The position numbers and the translations under genes were made by a program. A DNA stretch of 64,000 bases from Mesorhizobium australicum WSM2073 (GTDB taxonomy: Bacteria; Pseudomonadota; Alphaproteobacteria; Rhizobiales; Rhizobiaceae), in the NCBI RefSeq assembly GCF_000230995.2, contig NC_019973.1, forward strand, positions 744,001-808,000, written 5' to 3'. The first letter of the stretch is position 1; each line of letters opens with the position of its first letter. Below are positions 36,850 to 46,541 of this stretch, piece by piece. Below the pieces are notes generated by a model. The model saw nothing but the letters and a program-made list of their open reading frames with translations, did not search any database and was not told the origin of the DNA.

Positions 36850-39018
36850 CTATCCTTGATGAGCCTTCAGCTCCAGCCTGCGCTTGTGCAGCACAGGCTC
36901 GGTGTAGCCGTTGGGCTGGCTTGTTCCCTTGAACACCAGGTCGCAGGCGGCCTGGAAGGCGATCGACTTTTCGAAGTCGGCGGCCATCGGCCGGTAGAGC
37001 GGGTCGCCGACATTCTGCAGATCGACAATTGCCGCCATGCGCCGCAAGGAATCCATCACCTGGATTTCCGAGCAGACCTTGTGGCGCAGCCAGTTGGCGA
37101 TGTGCTGCGAGGAGATGCGCAGCGTGGCGCGGTCTTCCATCAGGCCGACATCGTTGATGTCGGGAACCTTGGAGCAGCCGACGCCCTGGTCGATCCAGCG
37201 CACGACATAGCCCAGAATGCCTTGGGCATTGTTGTCGAGTTCGCGCTGGATCTCGTCGGGCGTCCAGTTCGGCCGCACGGCCACCGGCACCGACAATATG
37301 TCGTCGAGCTTGGCCTTGGGCCGGCTCTTCAGCGCCGCCTGGACCGCATGGACATCGACCTTGTGATAGTGCGTGGCGTGCAGCGTCGCCGCCGTTGGCG
37401 ATGGCACCCAGGCGGTGTTGGCGCCGGCCTTGGGGTGGGCGATCTTCTCGGCCAGCATCGCGGCCATCAAGTCGGGCATCGCCCACATGCCCTTGCCGAT
37501 CTGGGCATGGCCGGCGAGCCCGCATTCCAAGCCCGTGTCGACGTTCCAGGCCTCATAGGCGGAAATCCAGGCGGCCTGCTTCATGTCACCCTTGCGGATC
37601 ATCGGGCCGGCTTCCATCGAGGTGTGGATCTCGTCGCCGGTGCGGTCGAGGAAGCCGGTGTTGATGAACACCACGCGCTCCCTCGCGGCGCGGATCGCTT
37701 CCTTGAGGTTGATTGTGGTGCGCCGCTCCTCGTCCATGATGCCCATCTTGATGGTGTTCCGGGCCATGCCGAGCAGGACTTCGACACGATCGAACATCTC
37801 GACGGCGAAGGCGACTTCCTCCGGGCCATGCATCTTGGGTTTCACGACATACATCGAGCCGGCGCGAGAGTTCATCCGCCGTCCCTTCGGCCCGACATCG
37901 TGCAGCGCGATCAGGGCCGTCATCGCCGCGTCCATGATGCCTTCCGGCACCTCGTTGCCGTCGCGGTCCAGGATTGCCGGATTGGTCATCAGGTGGCCGA
38001 CATTGCGCACCAGCATCAACGAGCGGCCAGGCACGGTCACCGTGCCGCCGGCAGGGGCGATGTAGGCGCGGTCGGGGTTGAGCTTGCGGACGAAACTCTT
38101 GCCGCCCTTGCTGATTTCTTCGGTGAGGTCGCCCTTCATCAGGCCGAGCCAATTGCGGTAGACGACGACCTTGTCCTCGGCATCCACGGCCGCGACCGAA
38201 TCCTCGCAGTCCTGGATGGTGGTCAGCGCCGATTCCAGGATGACGTCGGCAATGCCAGCCGGATCGGTGCGGCCGATCTGATTGTCGCGGTCGATGACGA
38301 TCTCGACATGCAGCCCGTTTTTCACCAGGAGCACGGCTTGCGGATTGGCGGCGTCGCCGCGATAGCCGACGAATTGCCTGGGATCGGCCAGCGTCGTCGA
38401 GCCGGCGCCGGCGCTGAGCTTCAGGGCGGCGTTGGCGACCGACAGGCCGTTGACCCCCGCCCATTTGCCAGAGGTGAGCGGCACCGACTGGTCGAGAAAA
38501 TCCTTGGCCCAGGCGATGACCTTGGCGCCGCGCGCCGGGTTGAAGCCCTTGCCCTTCTCAGCGCCATCCGTTTCGGGGATGGCGTCGGTGCCATAGAGCG
38601 CGTCATAGAGCGAGCCCCAGCGTGCATTGGCGGCGTTGAGCGCGTAGCGCGCGTTCATCACCGGCACCACCAGCTGCGGTCCGGCCACGACCGCGATTTC
38701 CGGGTCGACATTGTCGGTCGAGACGCTGAAGGCCGGCCCTTCCGGCACGAGATAACCGATCTCCTTCAGGAACGCCTTGTAAGCGTCCATGTCGATGGGC
38801 GCGCCATTGTCGCGATACCAGCCATCGAGCTTTTCCTGCATGGCATCGCGTTTTGCCAGCAGCGCCCGGTTCCTGGGCGCCAGATCATGGACGATGACCG
38901 CGAACCCGTCCCAGAAACGCGCCGCTTCGATGCCGAGGCCGGGCAAAGCTTGGTCGACGACGAAGTCATGCAGCTCGCGGGCAATGCGCAATCCGGCGAT
39001 CTCGATGCGATCGGTCAT
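36850..39018 (-). CDS. glcB: Malate synthase G
   Basis: A 722-residue enzyme condensing glyoxylate and acetyl-CoA to malate in the glyoxylate pathway. Length equals that of known malate synthase G. Seen are [13 protein letters not shown], the [14 protein letters not shown] region, [13 protein letters not shown], the [20 protein letters not shown] block, [13 protein letters not shown] (Asp/Glu for Mg) and [15 protein letters not shown], with the C-terminal plug [20 protein letters not shown]. It is a single gene with no aceA in the window. Confidence 0.97.
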   Translation of the reverse strand: MTDRIEIAGLRIARELHDFVVDQALPGLGIEAARFWDGFAVIVHDLAPRNRALLAKRDAMQEKLDGWYRDNGAPIDMDAYKAFLKEIGYLVPEGPAFSVSTDNVDPEIAVVAGPQLVVPVMNARYALNAANARWGSLYDALYGTDAIPETDGAEKGKGFNPARGAKVIAWAKDFLDQSVPLTSGKWAGVNGLSVANAALKLSAGAGSTTLADPRQFVGYRGDAANPQAVLLVKNGLHVEIVIDRDNQIGRTDPAGIADVILESALTTIQDCEDSVAAVDAEDKVVVYRNWLGLMKGDLTEEISKGGKSFVRKLNPDRAYIAPAGGTVTVPGRSLMLVRNVGHLMTNPAILDRDGNEVPEGIMDAAMTALIALHDVGPKGRRMNSRAGSMYVVKPKMHGPEEVAFAVEMFDRVEVLLGMARNTIKMGIMDEERRTTINLKEAIRAARERVVFINTGFLDRTGDEIHTSMEAGPMIRKGDMKQAAWISAYEAWNVDTGLECGLAGHAQIGKGMWAMPDLMAAMLAEKIAHPKAGANTAWVPSPTAATLHATHYHKVDVHAVQAALKSRPKAKLDDILSVPVAVRPNWTPDEIQRELDNNAQGILGYVVRWIDQGVGCSKVPDINDVGLMEDRATLRISSQHIANWLRHKVCSEIQVMDSLRRMAAIVDLQNVGDPLYRPMAADFEKSIAFQAACDLVFKGTSQPNGYTEPVLHKRRLELKAHQG

Positions 39019-39107
39019 CAGGCTACTCCAGATGAAAGGCTTTGCGGGCGTTTGGCATGTCAGGGGTGCAGGGTCAATTCAGCTTAGGGTGTAGGTGGGG
39101 CATTTTG

Positions 39108-39150
39108 GGCGGTTGGCCAATCTCCCCGAGGAGGGCGGAGATGGCTCTTC
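39108..39150. repeat. Inverted-repeat intergenic element
   Basis: ATCTCC and GGAGAT arms around CCGAGGAGGGC, between glcB and the hydantoinase gene. It resembles the perfect hairpin at 41286 and probably belongs to the same family. It could serve as a terminator for the hydantoinase-A gene. Confidence 0.5.
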
Positions 39151-39154
39151 TTCC

Positions 39155-41197
39155 TCAAACCGCGATCGTCGGCCTGCCCGAGGCCACCGCCACGATATGC
39201 GCTTCGATGAACATGCGCTGCGCTTCGACAGTCGAGACCCGAAACTCCGTCGCCACGTCGATCTCGGCGCTGTCGGTCCCGGCATCAAGAGCCCGCTGGG
39301 CGACAATGGCGCGCACATCGGCCTCGGCGGCCGCAATCGCCGCAGCCTCGTCGAGGAAATCGCGCACCGTCTCACCCGAGGCAAGCCGGAACAGGCCTTC
39401 CTTGGGCTGGCTGACGCGGGCCTCCGCCGAAACCCTGACTTGGCCGACGACGGCGCCGAGCGCGTTGGCGACGTCGGTATCCCGGGGCACGACGCAGTCA
39501 TTGCCCACCAAGGGCGCCAGGCCGGCATAGTGCAACGGCGCCGAAGCGCCGAGCCCGATGACCGGCCGGTCGAGCGCGACGCTGAGGCGGGCGATGCCGG
39601 GGTGAGCGTCGACGGCGCGCTGCACCAGCGCGTGCGCCACCGTCGCCGCGCCGTCGAGCCCGTCCTCGGCAAAAGCGGTTTCCAGGATGTATTCGGCCGA
39701 CCAGCGCGTCAGGGTCAAGAGCACCCGTTCAGAGATCACTTCCGGCGAGGCCGCGATCGCCTGGCCACGGCCGTCGCGCTTGCGGGCGAACAGTTCGGCG
39801 CCAAGGCGGGCGGCGGCGGCATCCCAGTTCGCCTGTTTGCCAAGCACGTGCGCGGCGTCCGACGGGGTGAAGCCCGAGATATGCACCAGCCCGCGCGAGA
39901 CCAGGCGGTTCAGCGTGGCATTCTGGGCATTCGAGGTCAGCAGCCTGTCGAGGGCAAGCGGCGTCGCGCCGATCGCTTCGTAGAGCTTTGCCTCGGGGGC
40001 GGTCAGCCCCGCGGCAAGCCTGTCGGGCACGCCGGTGCGGACCGCGAAGCGGCCATCCATGCGGCCTGTGTTGGGCGCGCGCAACTGGCGTTCGAGTTCC
40101 GCCGTCACCGCCTCGCCATGCGCCATGCCGGACAGCGCCAGCGGCACCAGGCGGCGCGGCCCGAGCAGGATTTTCGGATTGAGCGCGCCATCCTCCAGCA
40201 TCACTTCGGAATCGCCGCCGAGGCCGAAAGTGCGCATCGCGACCGCCTCGACCATGGTGCGGAAACCGCCGACGGTGGCGCCTTCCGGATCGAGCCGCGG
40301 CCGGCCGCCGTCGAGCACGGCAACGTCGGTGGTGGTGCCGCCAATGTCGGAGACCACCGCGTTGTCGAGCCCGGTCATGTGGCGGGCGCCGACCAGGCTG
40401 GCGGCGGGGCCGGAGAGGATCGTCTCGATCGGCCGCTGGCGGGCAAACGCCGCCGAAACCAGCGCGCCATCGCCGCGCACCACCATCAACGGAGCGGCGA
40501 TGTTGCGGGCCTGAAGGAACCCCTCGGTCGCCGCCACCAGCCGGTCGATCATCGAGATCAGCCTTGCATTGAGCAGCGTGGTGAGCGCCCGGCGCGGACC
40601 GCCGAGCTTGGCCGACAGCTCATGGCTCGCCGTAACCGGGAGGCCGGTCCTGTCGCGGATCAGCTCGCGGGCGGCGATCTCGTGCGCCGGATTGCGGGTG
40701 GCAAAATAGGCACAGACGGCAAAGCCGGACACCGACACGCCGAGTTCCGGCAGCATCGCCTCCAGCCCGGACAGGTCGAGCTTGGCGGCATTGCCATGCA
40801 CATCATGGCCGCCCGCGCAAAACACCACCGGGTCGGTGCCGAGTGCCGTCTTCAAACCATCGCGAGCAAGATCGGCCTCGGAAAAGCCGATCATGACCAG
40901 CGCCACGCGGCCGCCCTGGCCCTCGACCAGCGCATTGGTGGCGAGCGTCGTCGACATCGAGACCAGTTTGATATCGGCCGGATTGGTGCCCGCCTTTTCC
41001 AGCACAGCATCGACGGCGCCCGAAATGCCGACGGCCAGATCATGCCGCGTGGTCAGCGCCTTGGCCTTGGCCAGCACCTTGCCCTTGTTCGGCCCCTCCC
41101 GCGGACCCTCGGTCTCGGACCACAACACGGCATCGGTGTAGGTGCCGCCGGTGTCGATGCCGAGGAAGAGAGGGGCAGACTTGGTCTTGGCGGTCAT
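39155..41197 (-). CDS. Hydantoinase A/oxoprolinase family protein
   Basis: A 680-residue protein of the HyuA/OplA superfamily (ATP-dependent cleavage of cyclic amides such as hydantoins or 5-oxoproline). ASKHA-type nucleotide motifs: LGIDTGGTYTDAVLW near the start and VVSDIGGTTTDVAVLDGG (about 290-307). Further blocks are LSGPAASLVGARHM and RTFGLGGDSE. Start at ATG 41197. A HyuB partner, normally needed for hydantoinase, is not adjacent, so the substrate and even activity are open. Confidence 0.85.
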   Translation of the reverse strand: MTAKTKSAPLFLGIDTGGTYTDAVLWSETEGPREGPNKGKVLAKAKALTTRHDLAVGISGAVDAVLEKAGTNPADIKLVSMSTTLATNALVEGQGGRVALVMIGFSEADLARDGLKTALGTDPVVFCAGGHDVHGNAAKLDLSGLEAMLPELGVSVSGFAVCAYFATRNPAHEIAARELIRDRTGLPVTASHELSAKLGGPRRALTTLLNARLISMIDRLVAATEGFLQARNIAAPLMVVRGDGALVSAAFARQRPIETILSGPAASLVGARHMTGLDNAVVSDIGGTTTDVAVLDGGRPRLDPEGATVGGFRTMVEAVAMRTFGLGGDSEVMLEDGALNPKILLGPRRLVPLALSGMAHGEAVTAELERQLRAPNTGRMDGRFAVRTGVPDRLAAGLTAPEAKLYEAIGATPLALDRLLTSNAQNATLNRLVSRGLVHISGFTPSDAAHVLGKQANWDAAAARLGAELFARKRDGRGQAIAASPEVISERVLLTLTRWSAEYILETAFAEDGLDGAATVAHALVQRAVDAHPGIARLSVALDRPVIGLGASAPLHYAGLAPLVGNDCVVPRDTDVANALGAVVGQVRVSAEARVSQPKEGLFRLASGETVRDFLDEAAAIAAAEADVRAIVAQRALDAGTDSAEIDVATEFRVSTVEAQRMFIEAHIVAVASGRPTIAV

Positions 41198-41285
41198 TTT
41201 GGGCGAAAGTCCGGGCAGATTGTTTGGTTGCCTGCCCTTAGCCGATACCGGCTTGCGGATAAAGCCGGGAGAGATAGGCCACAAG

Positions 41286-41312
41286 CGATCTCCCCCCTCG
41301 TGGGGGAGATCG
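41286..41312. terminator. Perfect 11-bp hairpin between CDGSH and hydantoinase genes
   Basis: CGATCTCCCCC (41286-41296) and GGGGGAGATCG (41302-41312) with a 5-nt loop. It lies 10 nt past the stop of the CDGSH gene. There is no T-run, so it may act as an RNA stabiliser or be a repeat-family member rather than a strict terminator. Confidence 0.6.
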
Positions 41313-41321
41313 GCTACCCAT

Positions 41322-41948
41322 CTATCCCACAAACCCAACCTTCTTGTGGCTGCCATCGCAGAACGGCTTGTTGGCCGAGTGGCCGCAGCGGCACAGGAAG
41401 ACCTTTGTGGTGCGGTCGATCGTGTGGCCGGTGCCGGTGACGATCTCGACATTGCCTTCGAGCTTGAGCGGGCCGTTCGTGGTCGGCGTCGCCTGCAGCG
41501 GTCCGTCGCGGACCTCCAGCGCCGGCGTGTCCTTCAGCGCCGGTTCTCCGGTGGCGGCAAAGCCCGCCTTGATATGGCTGTTGTCGCAGAACGGCTTGTT
41601 CTGGGAGGCGCCGCAGCGGCAAAGCGTGGCGCGGAAAAACGTCTCGGCGCCAAGCACGATCTCGGCATGCACCGCCAGCGGGCCGTTTTCGCGCAGCCGC
41701 ACGGTGTTGACCACGGGCGGCTTTTCCGGCGGGCCGCCATCCTTGCGCGCATAGGTGATCGCGCCCGAGGGGCAGTTCTCGGCCAGTGCGACGATCTTCT
41801 CGACGCTGGCCGCCTCGGGATGGATCCACTGGCCCGGCGCGTTGGGCACGAAGACATGCGGGTCGCCGAGCACGCAATTGCGCGAATGGATGCAGCGCTT
41901 GCCGGAAAACCCGACGTCGATTTTTTCGCCCTCGACCGTGCCGGCCAT
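41322..41948 (-). CDS. Iron-sulfur protein: ferredoxin-like domain plus two CDGSH domains
   Basis: A 208-residue protein from ATG 41948. The N-terminal 75 residues resemble the divergent 4Fe-4S mono-cluster domain (FSGKRCIHSRNCVLG, ALAENCPSGAITY). Two CDGSH-type zinc fingers follow: LCRCGASQNKPFCDNSH (about 117-133, with CDNSH) and LCRCGHSANKPFCDGSH (about 186-202). CDGSH domains bind 2Fe-2S through three Cys and one His. A role in electron transfer or iron/redox handling is likely but not proven. Confidence 0.88.
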   Translation of the reverse strand: MAGTVEGEKIDVGFSGKRCIHSRNCVLGDPHVFVPNAPGQWIHPEAASVEKIVALAENCPSGAITYARKDGGPPEKPPVVNTVRLRENGPLAVHAEIVLGAETFFRATLCRCGASQNKPFCDNSHIKAGFAATGEPALKDTPALEVRDGPLQATPTTNGPLKLEGNVEIVTGTGHTIDRTTKVFLCRCGHSANKPFCDGSHKKVGFVG

Positions 41949-42121
41949 CGCGGTGCTCCTGTTGCCTGGAGTACGCCGCTCCTGAATGCACAGGCGCGGC
42001 GTGCCCTTGGTATGGTCTTGTTTCGACGCATGTCGTCGCGCCAAAACCGGAAGCCGGTTTTGGGCGGCATGCATGGCCAAGCTATGGCTCGAACAGGAAA
42101 ACCGTCAAGCTGGCAAACCGG

Positions 42122-42493
42122 TCAGGGGACCAGGTCGATCTCCTCGGTCTCGCCGCCGCTGCAGGTGTAGCAGCAATCCTCGCATTTTTCCTTGTTGCCG
42201 GGGCCGACGCCCCAATATGTACCCTCGTCGCCATCGACCCAGGCCCCGTAGCAGATCGATTCGCCTTCGTTGCAGGAAATCGGCAGCTGCTTGGTCTCGC
42301 CGTCGTCGAGATAGAAATCCTTGCCACTGCCGGGCCAGACATAGTCGCGGTCCTGGCTATAGAGTTCCAGACGCATGGCATTGGGATGGCTGTTCTTGAC
42401 AGCGAAGGTGACGTCGCCGGCCTGGGCGGCTGGTACAAACAGGACAGCAAGCGAAAACGCGGCGGCGAGCCGGCGCACGGATGTGAACGACAT
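42122..42493 (-). CDS. Small Cys-rich exported protein, paralogue A
   Basis: A 123-residue protein from ATG 42493. A signal peptide (RRLAAAFSLAVLFVPAAQA) leads a mature part of about 100 residues with DRDYVWPGSGKDFYLDDG, ISCNEGESICYGAWVDG and a Cys cluster CEDCCYTC before the end EIDLVP. The paralogue at 44635-44991 has the same block order and ending. No named family is recognised. Likely a disulfide-bonded periplasmic or secreted protein. Confidence 0.8.
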   Translation of the reverse strand: MSFTSVRRLAAAFSLAVLFVPAAQAGDVTFAVKNSHPNAMRLELYSQDRDYVWPGSGKDFYLDDGETKQLPISCNEGESICYGAWVDGDEGTYWGVGPGNKEKCEDCCYTCSGGETEEIDLVP

Positions 42494-42609
42494 GGAAACC
42501 CCCGATGTAGAATCGGCCCCCACGGCCGATAGGGGATCATGGCACGACACGGCCCGCCGCTAAAGGGATGATGCCGGCGATTGTTTCCAGATTGTCGCGG
42601 CATTTCGCC

Positions 42610-42846
42610 TTAGCGCTGCCAGAATGGCAGCTTGGCGATCTCAGCCTTGGCCTGCAATTGCGTCAGGCCAATATCGTCGATCAGATGCGGACTGACCTCG
42701 GACATTCGCTTGAGGTCCCAGCGAAAGCGTGTCCGCTCGCGCCAGCTTGCCACCATGCTTCGCAGGGAGCGCGGATGCGACGATCGTTGGACGGGCACAC
42801 CCGGCCGCACTGCCCGATGCTGGACCGATGCGATTGTATTGTTCAT
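42610..42846 (-). CDS. DUF1127 family small protein
   Basis: A 78-residue protein. The ATG at 42846 (MNNTIASVQ) has GGAGG about 6 nt upstream, favouring it over 42858. The C-terminal DUF1127 signature is WRERTRFRWDLKRMSEVSPH then LIDDIGLTQLQAKAEIAKLPFW. Small rhizobial DUF1127 proteins affect growth, phosphate or RNA regulation, but this one is not assigned. Confidence 0.85.
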   Translation of the reverse strand: MNNTIASVQHRAVRPGVPVQRSSHPRSLRSMVASWRERTRFRWDLKRMSEVSPHLIDDIGLTQLQAKAEIAKLPFWQR

Positions 42847-43081
42847 GGCAACCTCCATTGGGTTTGGCGGCCCACACCGTTGGGAACCGTGGACCTCACC
42901 CGGAAAGAGATTGAATTCTGCAGGATACGAGCGGCGCCGTAATTAAGCCCTCCCAAATAGTTCTCAAAAGTTCCAAACTTGCGCTAACTCTTTGTTTTGA
43001 CGCCACTCTCGGGAGGGCTAGCCACGCGTTTCCCGGCAAAACCGCTTCGCACTTTTCCCGGAATTGTCTATAGATGCGCCA

Positions 43082-44602
43082 ATGCAGGGAGAGCGCTTCG
43101 CCTTTGGTCCGTTCGTGCTTGATCCGGGTGCGGGAACGCTGCTTCGGAACGACGATCCCGTTGCCGTTGGCTATCGCGGGCTGAAGCTGCTTGCGGCGCT
43201 CGTGGCAAAACCCGGCGAAATCTTGGGAAAGGCCGAACTGATGGACGCGGCGTGGCCGGGCACGGCCGTCGAGGAAGGCAACCTCACCGTCCAGATCGCG
43301 CAGCTGCGCAAGCTGCTCGGCCCGCCTGGCATTATGGGTGAAGGGGGCGGGGAATGGATCACGACCGTTCCGCGCGTCGGCTATCGTTTCACGGGGGCCG
43401 TGAAACAGCTCGCCGGCGCCAAGCCAAAACCCTTGCCGCTGCCGGACAAGCCTTCGATAGCGGTGCTGCCCTTCGTCAATTTCGGCAACGATGCCGGGCA
43501 GGACTCTTTCTGCGACGGCTTGACCGAAGACCTGATCACCGACCTGTCCAGGATCTCCGGCCTGTTCGTCATCGCGCGCAATTCGACTTTTGCCTACAAG
43601 GGAAAGGCAATGGACGTGCGCGAGATCGCCAGGGAACTCGGCGTTCGTTATCTGCTGGAGGGCAGCGCGCGGCGCGATGCGGGGCGGGTGCGCATCAACG
43701 CGCAGCTGGTCGACGCGGCCAGCGGCGACCATCTATGGGCGGAACGCTTCGACCGCGGCCTGGACGATATCTTTGCCGTCCAGGACGAAGTGACCGCCAA
43801 GATCGTGGAGGCATTGCTCGGCCGGCTGCGCGCACCGCCGCCACGCAACCGGCCCACCAATCTCGACGCCTACGACCTGTGCGTGCGGGCGCGCAAGCTG
43901 ATCGATGATTCGCCGCAGACCGCACGGGAAGCGCATCTGATGCTGACGCGCGCGGTTGCGCTCGATCCCCACTACGCCGAGGCCTATCGCTGGCTTGCCA
44001 TGAACCACTGGATGGGATGGGTGCATTGGGGCGAGCCGATCGACCCTAACCGCCGCATTGCCCTGGAGCTGGCGCGCAAGGCGGTCGCGATCGATCCCAA
44101 CGATGCCGGGTGCCACTGGGTGCTCGGCAATTTGCTTGCCTATGAGCATGAGTTCGCCGAGTCGGAGGCCGAATTCGCCAGGGCGTTCGAACTCGACCCG
44201 AACGAGGCCGATGCCTGGGCGACATTGTCCGACATAACGACCCTGGCTGGGCGGGTCGAGGAGGCCCTGGAGCAAATCCGCAAGGCGTTCCGGCTGAACC
44301 CGTTTCCACCGAGCTGGTACTATCTGACGCTCGGCCAGGCGCAATATGCGGCGCGCGACTACGCAGGCGCCGTCGAGACGCTGCGCCGGGACGAGACCTA
44401 CCGCACCAGTTCACGCCGCTTCCTGGCGGCAAGCCTTGCGCAACTTGGCCGGCTCGAGGAGGCACGCACGGAGGTGGAACTGTTCCTCGTCGGCAACCCG
44501 CATTTCACGACCCGCCATTGGGTCTGGACGGAGCCCTTCCGCGACGACGCGACGCGCGAGCACTTCCTCGATGGCTTTGGCAAGGCCGGCCTTCCCGACT
44601 GA
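43082..44602 (+). CDS. Winged-helix regulator with TolB-like and TPR domains
   Basis: About 506 residues from ATG 43082 (a TTG at 43064 is an alternative). The OmpR/CadC-type winged helix lies at about 1-100 (FGPFVLDPGAGTLLRN, ILGKAELMDAAWPGTAVEE, ITTVPRVGYRF). A TolB-N-like domain follows (PSIAVLPFVNFGNDAGQDSF, VIARNSTFAYKGKA, YLLEGSARRDAGRVRINAQL). TPR-like helices fill about 260-500. No membrane segment is obvious. Likely a transcription regulator whose TPR part senses or binds a partner. It lies between the two paralogous Cys-rich genes, suggesting it controls them. Confidence 0.82.
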   Translation: MQGERFAFGPFVLDPGAGTLLRNDDPVAVGYRGLKLLAALVAKPGEILGKAELMDAAWPGTAVEEGNLTVQIAQLRKLLGPPGIMGEGGGEWITTVPRVGYRFTGAVKQLAGAKPKPLPLPDKPSIAVLPFVNFGNDAGQDSFCDGLTEDLITDLSRISGLFVIARNSTFAYKGKAMDVREIARELGVRYLLEGSARRDAGRVRINAQLVDAASGDHLWAERFDRGLDDIFAVQDEVTAKIVEALLGRLRAPPPRNRPTNLDAYDLCVRARKLIDDSPQTAREAHLMLTRAVALDPHYAEAYRWLAMNHWMGWVHWGEPIDPNRRIALELARKAVAIDPNDAGCHWVLGNLLAYEHEFAESEAEFARAFELDPNEADAWATLSDITTLAGRVEEALEQIRKAFRLNPFPPSWYYLTLGQAQYAARDYAGAVETLRRDETYRTSSRRFLAASLAQLGRLEEARTEVELFLVGNPHFTTRHWVWTEPFRDDATREHFLDGFGKAGLPD

Positions 44603-44634
44603 CGCGCCGGGGTGGCTCCTGCACCGAAGCGCCG

Positions 44635-44991
44635 CTACGGCACTAGGTCGATGGTTTCGGTTGTGTGCTCCACGCAGATGAAGCAGCAGGTATCGCAAGG
44701 CTGGTCGTTGTCTGGACCGACTCCGGCGGAAATCTTGTCGTTGCCATCGACCCAGGCGCCATAGCAGATGCGTTCGCCCTGATTGCAGGAGATCGGCACT
44801 GATTTCTGCGAGCCCGGATCGACAAGGAACACCTTGTCGTTGCCCGGCCAGACGGTCTCGCGATCGCGGCTGAACAGCTCGACCGCGACCCCCTCCTTGC
44901 GCAGGTTCTTGACGAAAAAGGCCATGTCGGCGGCCTCGGCCGAATTGGCCAGGACCAGTGCCGCCAGCGCAAGCATGCGAAACAGCGTCAC
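44635..44991 (-). CDS. Small Cys-rich exported protein, paralogue B
   Basis: A 118-residue protein. The GTG at 44991 has GGGAGG 6 nt upstream and gives a signal peptide (LFRMLALAALVLANSAEA). The mature part repeats the plan of paralogue A: DRETVWPGNDKVFLVDPG, ISCNQGERICYGAWVDG, CDTCCFIC, and TIDLVP at the end. Convergent with the winged-helix gene, 32 nt between the stops. Function unknown. Confidence 0.78.
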   Translation of the reverse strand: MTLFRMLALAALVLANSAEAADMAFFVKNLRKEGVAVELFSRDRETVWPGNDKVFLVDPGSQKSVPISCNQGERICYGAWVDGNDKISAGVGPDNDQPCDTCCFICVEHTTETIDLVP

Positions 44992-45040
44992 CACCGACCT
45001 CCCCGAATCACCGCGGGCAGGTTCGCACGGCGGCCGGGAA

Positions 45041-46528
45041 CTAGGAAGACACGTGGCCCTGCGCGGTGATCTCACGTCCCAGCCTCACCACTTCACGCAC
45101 CAGCAGATCGAGATCGTCGCGTCGGGTGCGATGGTTGGTGATCGCCACACGCAACCAGTGCCCGCCATGCACGGTGGTGTCGGAGAGTGCAGCGATGCCT
45201 TGCTCCTGCAGCCGCAACATGATCTCGGTGTTGAGCGCCTTCAGCGCTTCGCCCGCCAAACCGGGCTGATAGCGGAAGCAGACGATGTTGATGGTCGGCG
45301 CCGCCGCAAGCTCCAGCGAAGGCTCGGCCTCGATCAGCCCGGCCAGATAGGAGACCTGCGCGATGTTCTGGTCGATCAGGCGGCCGAATTTTTCGACGCC
45401 ATGTTCCTTCAGTGCCATCCACACTTTCAAGGCACGAAAGCCGCGCGACGTCTGCAGACCATAATCGTGCAACCATTCGCCGGAAGCGAGGCCGCGCGGC
45501 GTCGATTCCAGATATTCCGGCGTCACCGCGAAGGTCCGGCGGTGCGCGGCGGCGTCCCTGACCAGGGCACAGCCGACCTCGAAGGGCGAATGCAGCCATT
45601 TGTGGGGATCGAGCGCGACCGAATCGGCCCATTCGATGCCGGCGACGCGGTGGGCGTTTTGCGGGGCGATGGCGATCAGCGCGCCGATGCAGCCATCGAC
45701 ATGGAACCAGAGGCCTTCCTCGTGAGCGAGTTTGGCAAGCGCCCGCAGGTCGTCGATCGCGCCGGTGTTGACCGTACCGGCGGTGCCGATGACGCAAGCC
45801 GGCTTGAACCCGGCTGCCCGGTCCTCGGAGATCGCGGCGCGCAAGGCGTCGATGTCGATCCGCAGTCCGGCATCCGTCGGGATGCGGCGCAGCGCCCGAT
45901 TGCCAAGGCCAAGTGCCTCCATGGCCTTGCGGTGGCAGGCGTGGATCTGATCCGAGCCATAGAAGCGCAGCGGCTTCTCGATGGCTGAAACGCCGTGCTC
46001 GCGCACATCGACGCCCGCCTTGACGTTGCGCGCCACCGTCAGCCCGATGATGTTGGCCATCGAGCCGCCGCTGACCAGCGTGCCGGAGGCCGAGGCCGGA
46101 AAGCCCAGCATCTCCTTGCACCAGTTCACCACCTGGCTGTCCATCAGCCCGGCGGCATGGTTGCCGCCGCCGAGGTTGGAGCCCTGGATCGCCGCCAGGA
46201 AATCGCCGAGCGCGCCGGTGAAGTTGCTGGACCCCATATACCACGACCAGAACCGTGGATGGATGTTGCCCATCGGATAGGACATCACGGTGCGGGAGAC
46301 CTCGCCATAAACGGCGGCAAGTGGCGTCGGCGAGCGCGGCAAGGGCGCGCGGAACATGCCTCTCACATCCGCCGGCATTTCCCGCCAGACCGGACGGTCT
46401 CGCACGTCGCGCAGATAGTTGACGGCTTCATCGACGGCCCGGCGCGACAGGGCCTGCACTTCGGCCCAGTCAGGCGGATCAAGCGTTTCCTCGGCCACCA
46501 TGCCAGCAGATTCCCGCGCGACGTCCAT
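45041..46528 (-). CDS. PLP-dependent amino acid decarboxylase, group II
   Basis: A 495-residue enzyme starting at ATG 46528 (MDVARESAGM) with GGGAGA upstream. Typical features are the N-terminal FWSWYMGSSN, SGTLVSGGSMANIIGL, WFHVDGCIGAL, and ALDPHKWLHSPFEVG where Lys binds PLP. The family includes aromatic-L-amino-acid and glutamate decarboxylases. The substrate is not decided by sequence alone; the resemblance is closer to aromatic decarboxylases. Adjacent to cysK, 13 nt apart. Confidence 0.88.
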   Translation of the reverse strand: MDVARESAGMVAEETLDPPDWAEVQALSRRAVDEAVNYLRDVRDRPVWREMPADVRGMFRAPLPRSPTPLAAVYGEVSRTVMSYPMGNIHPRFWSWYMGSSNFTGALGDFLAAIQGSNLGGGNHAAGLMDSQVVNWCKEMLGFPASASGTLVSGGSMANIIGLTVARNVKAGVDVREHGVSAIEKPLRFYGSDQIHACHRKAMEALGLGNRALRRIPTDAGLRIDIDALRAAISEDRAAGFKPACVIGTAGTVNTGAIDDLRALAKLAHEEGLWFHVDGCIGALIAIAPQNAHRVAGIEWADSVALDPHKWLHSPFEVGCALVRDAAAHRRTFAVTPEYLESTPRGLASGEWLHDYGLQTSRGFRALKVWMALKEHGVEKFGRLIDQNIAQVSYLAGLIEAEPSLELAAAPTINIVCFRYQPGLAGEALKALNTEIMLRLQEQGIAALSDTTVHGGHWLRVAITNHRTRRDDLDLLVREVVRLGREITAQGHVSS

Positions 46529-46541
46529 GGCGATCTCCCTA

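Noticed and set aside
36856..39087. 743-codon plus-strand open frame
   Set aside because: Shadow of glcB in the antisense frame; no domain is recognisable.
39095..41440. 781-codon plus-strand open frame
   Set aside because: Shadow of the hydantoinase-A gene on the other strand; the translation is Arg/His/Gly-rich low complexity.
42568..42942. 124-codon plus-strand ORF
   Set aside because: Antisense to the DUF1127 gene, which has a good start and family signature.
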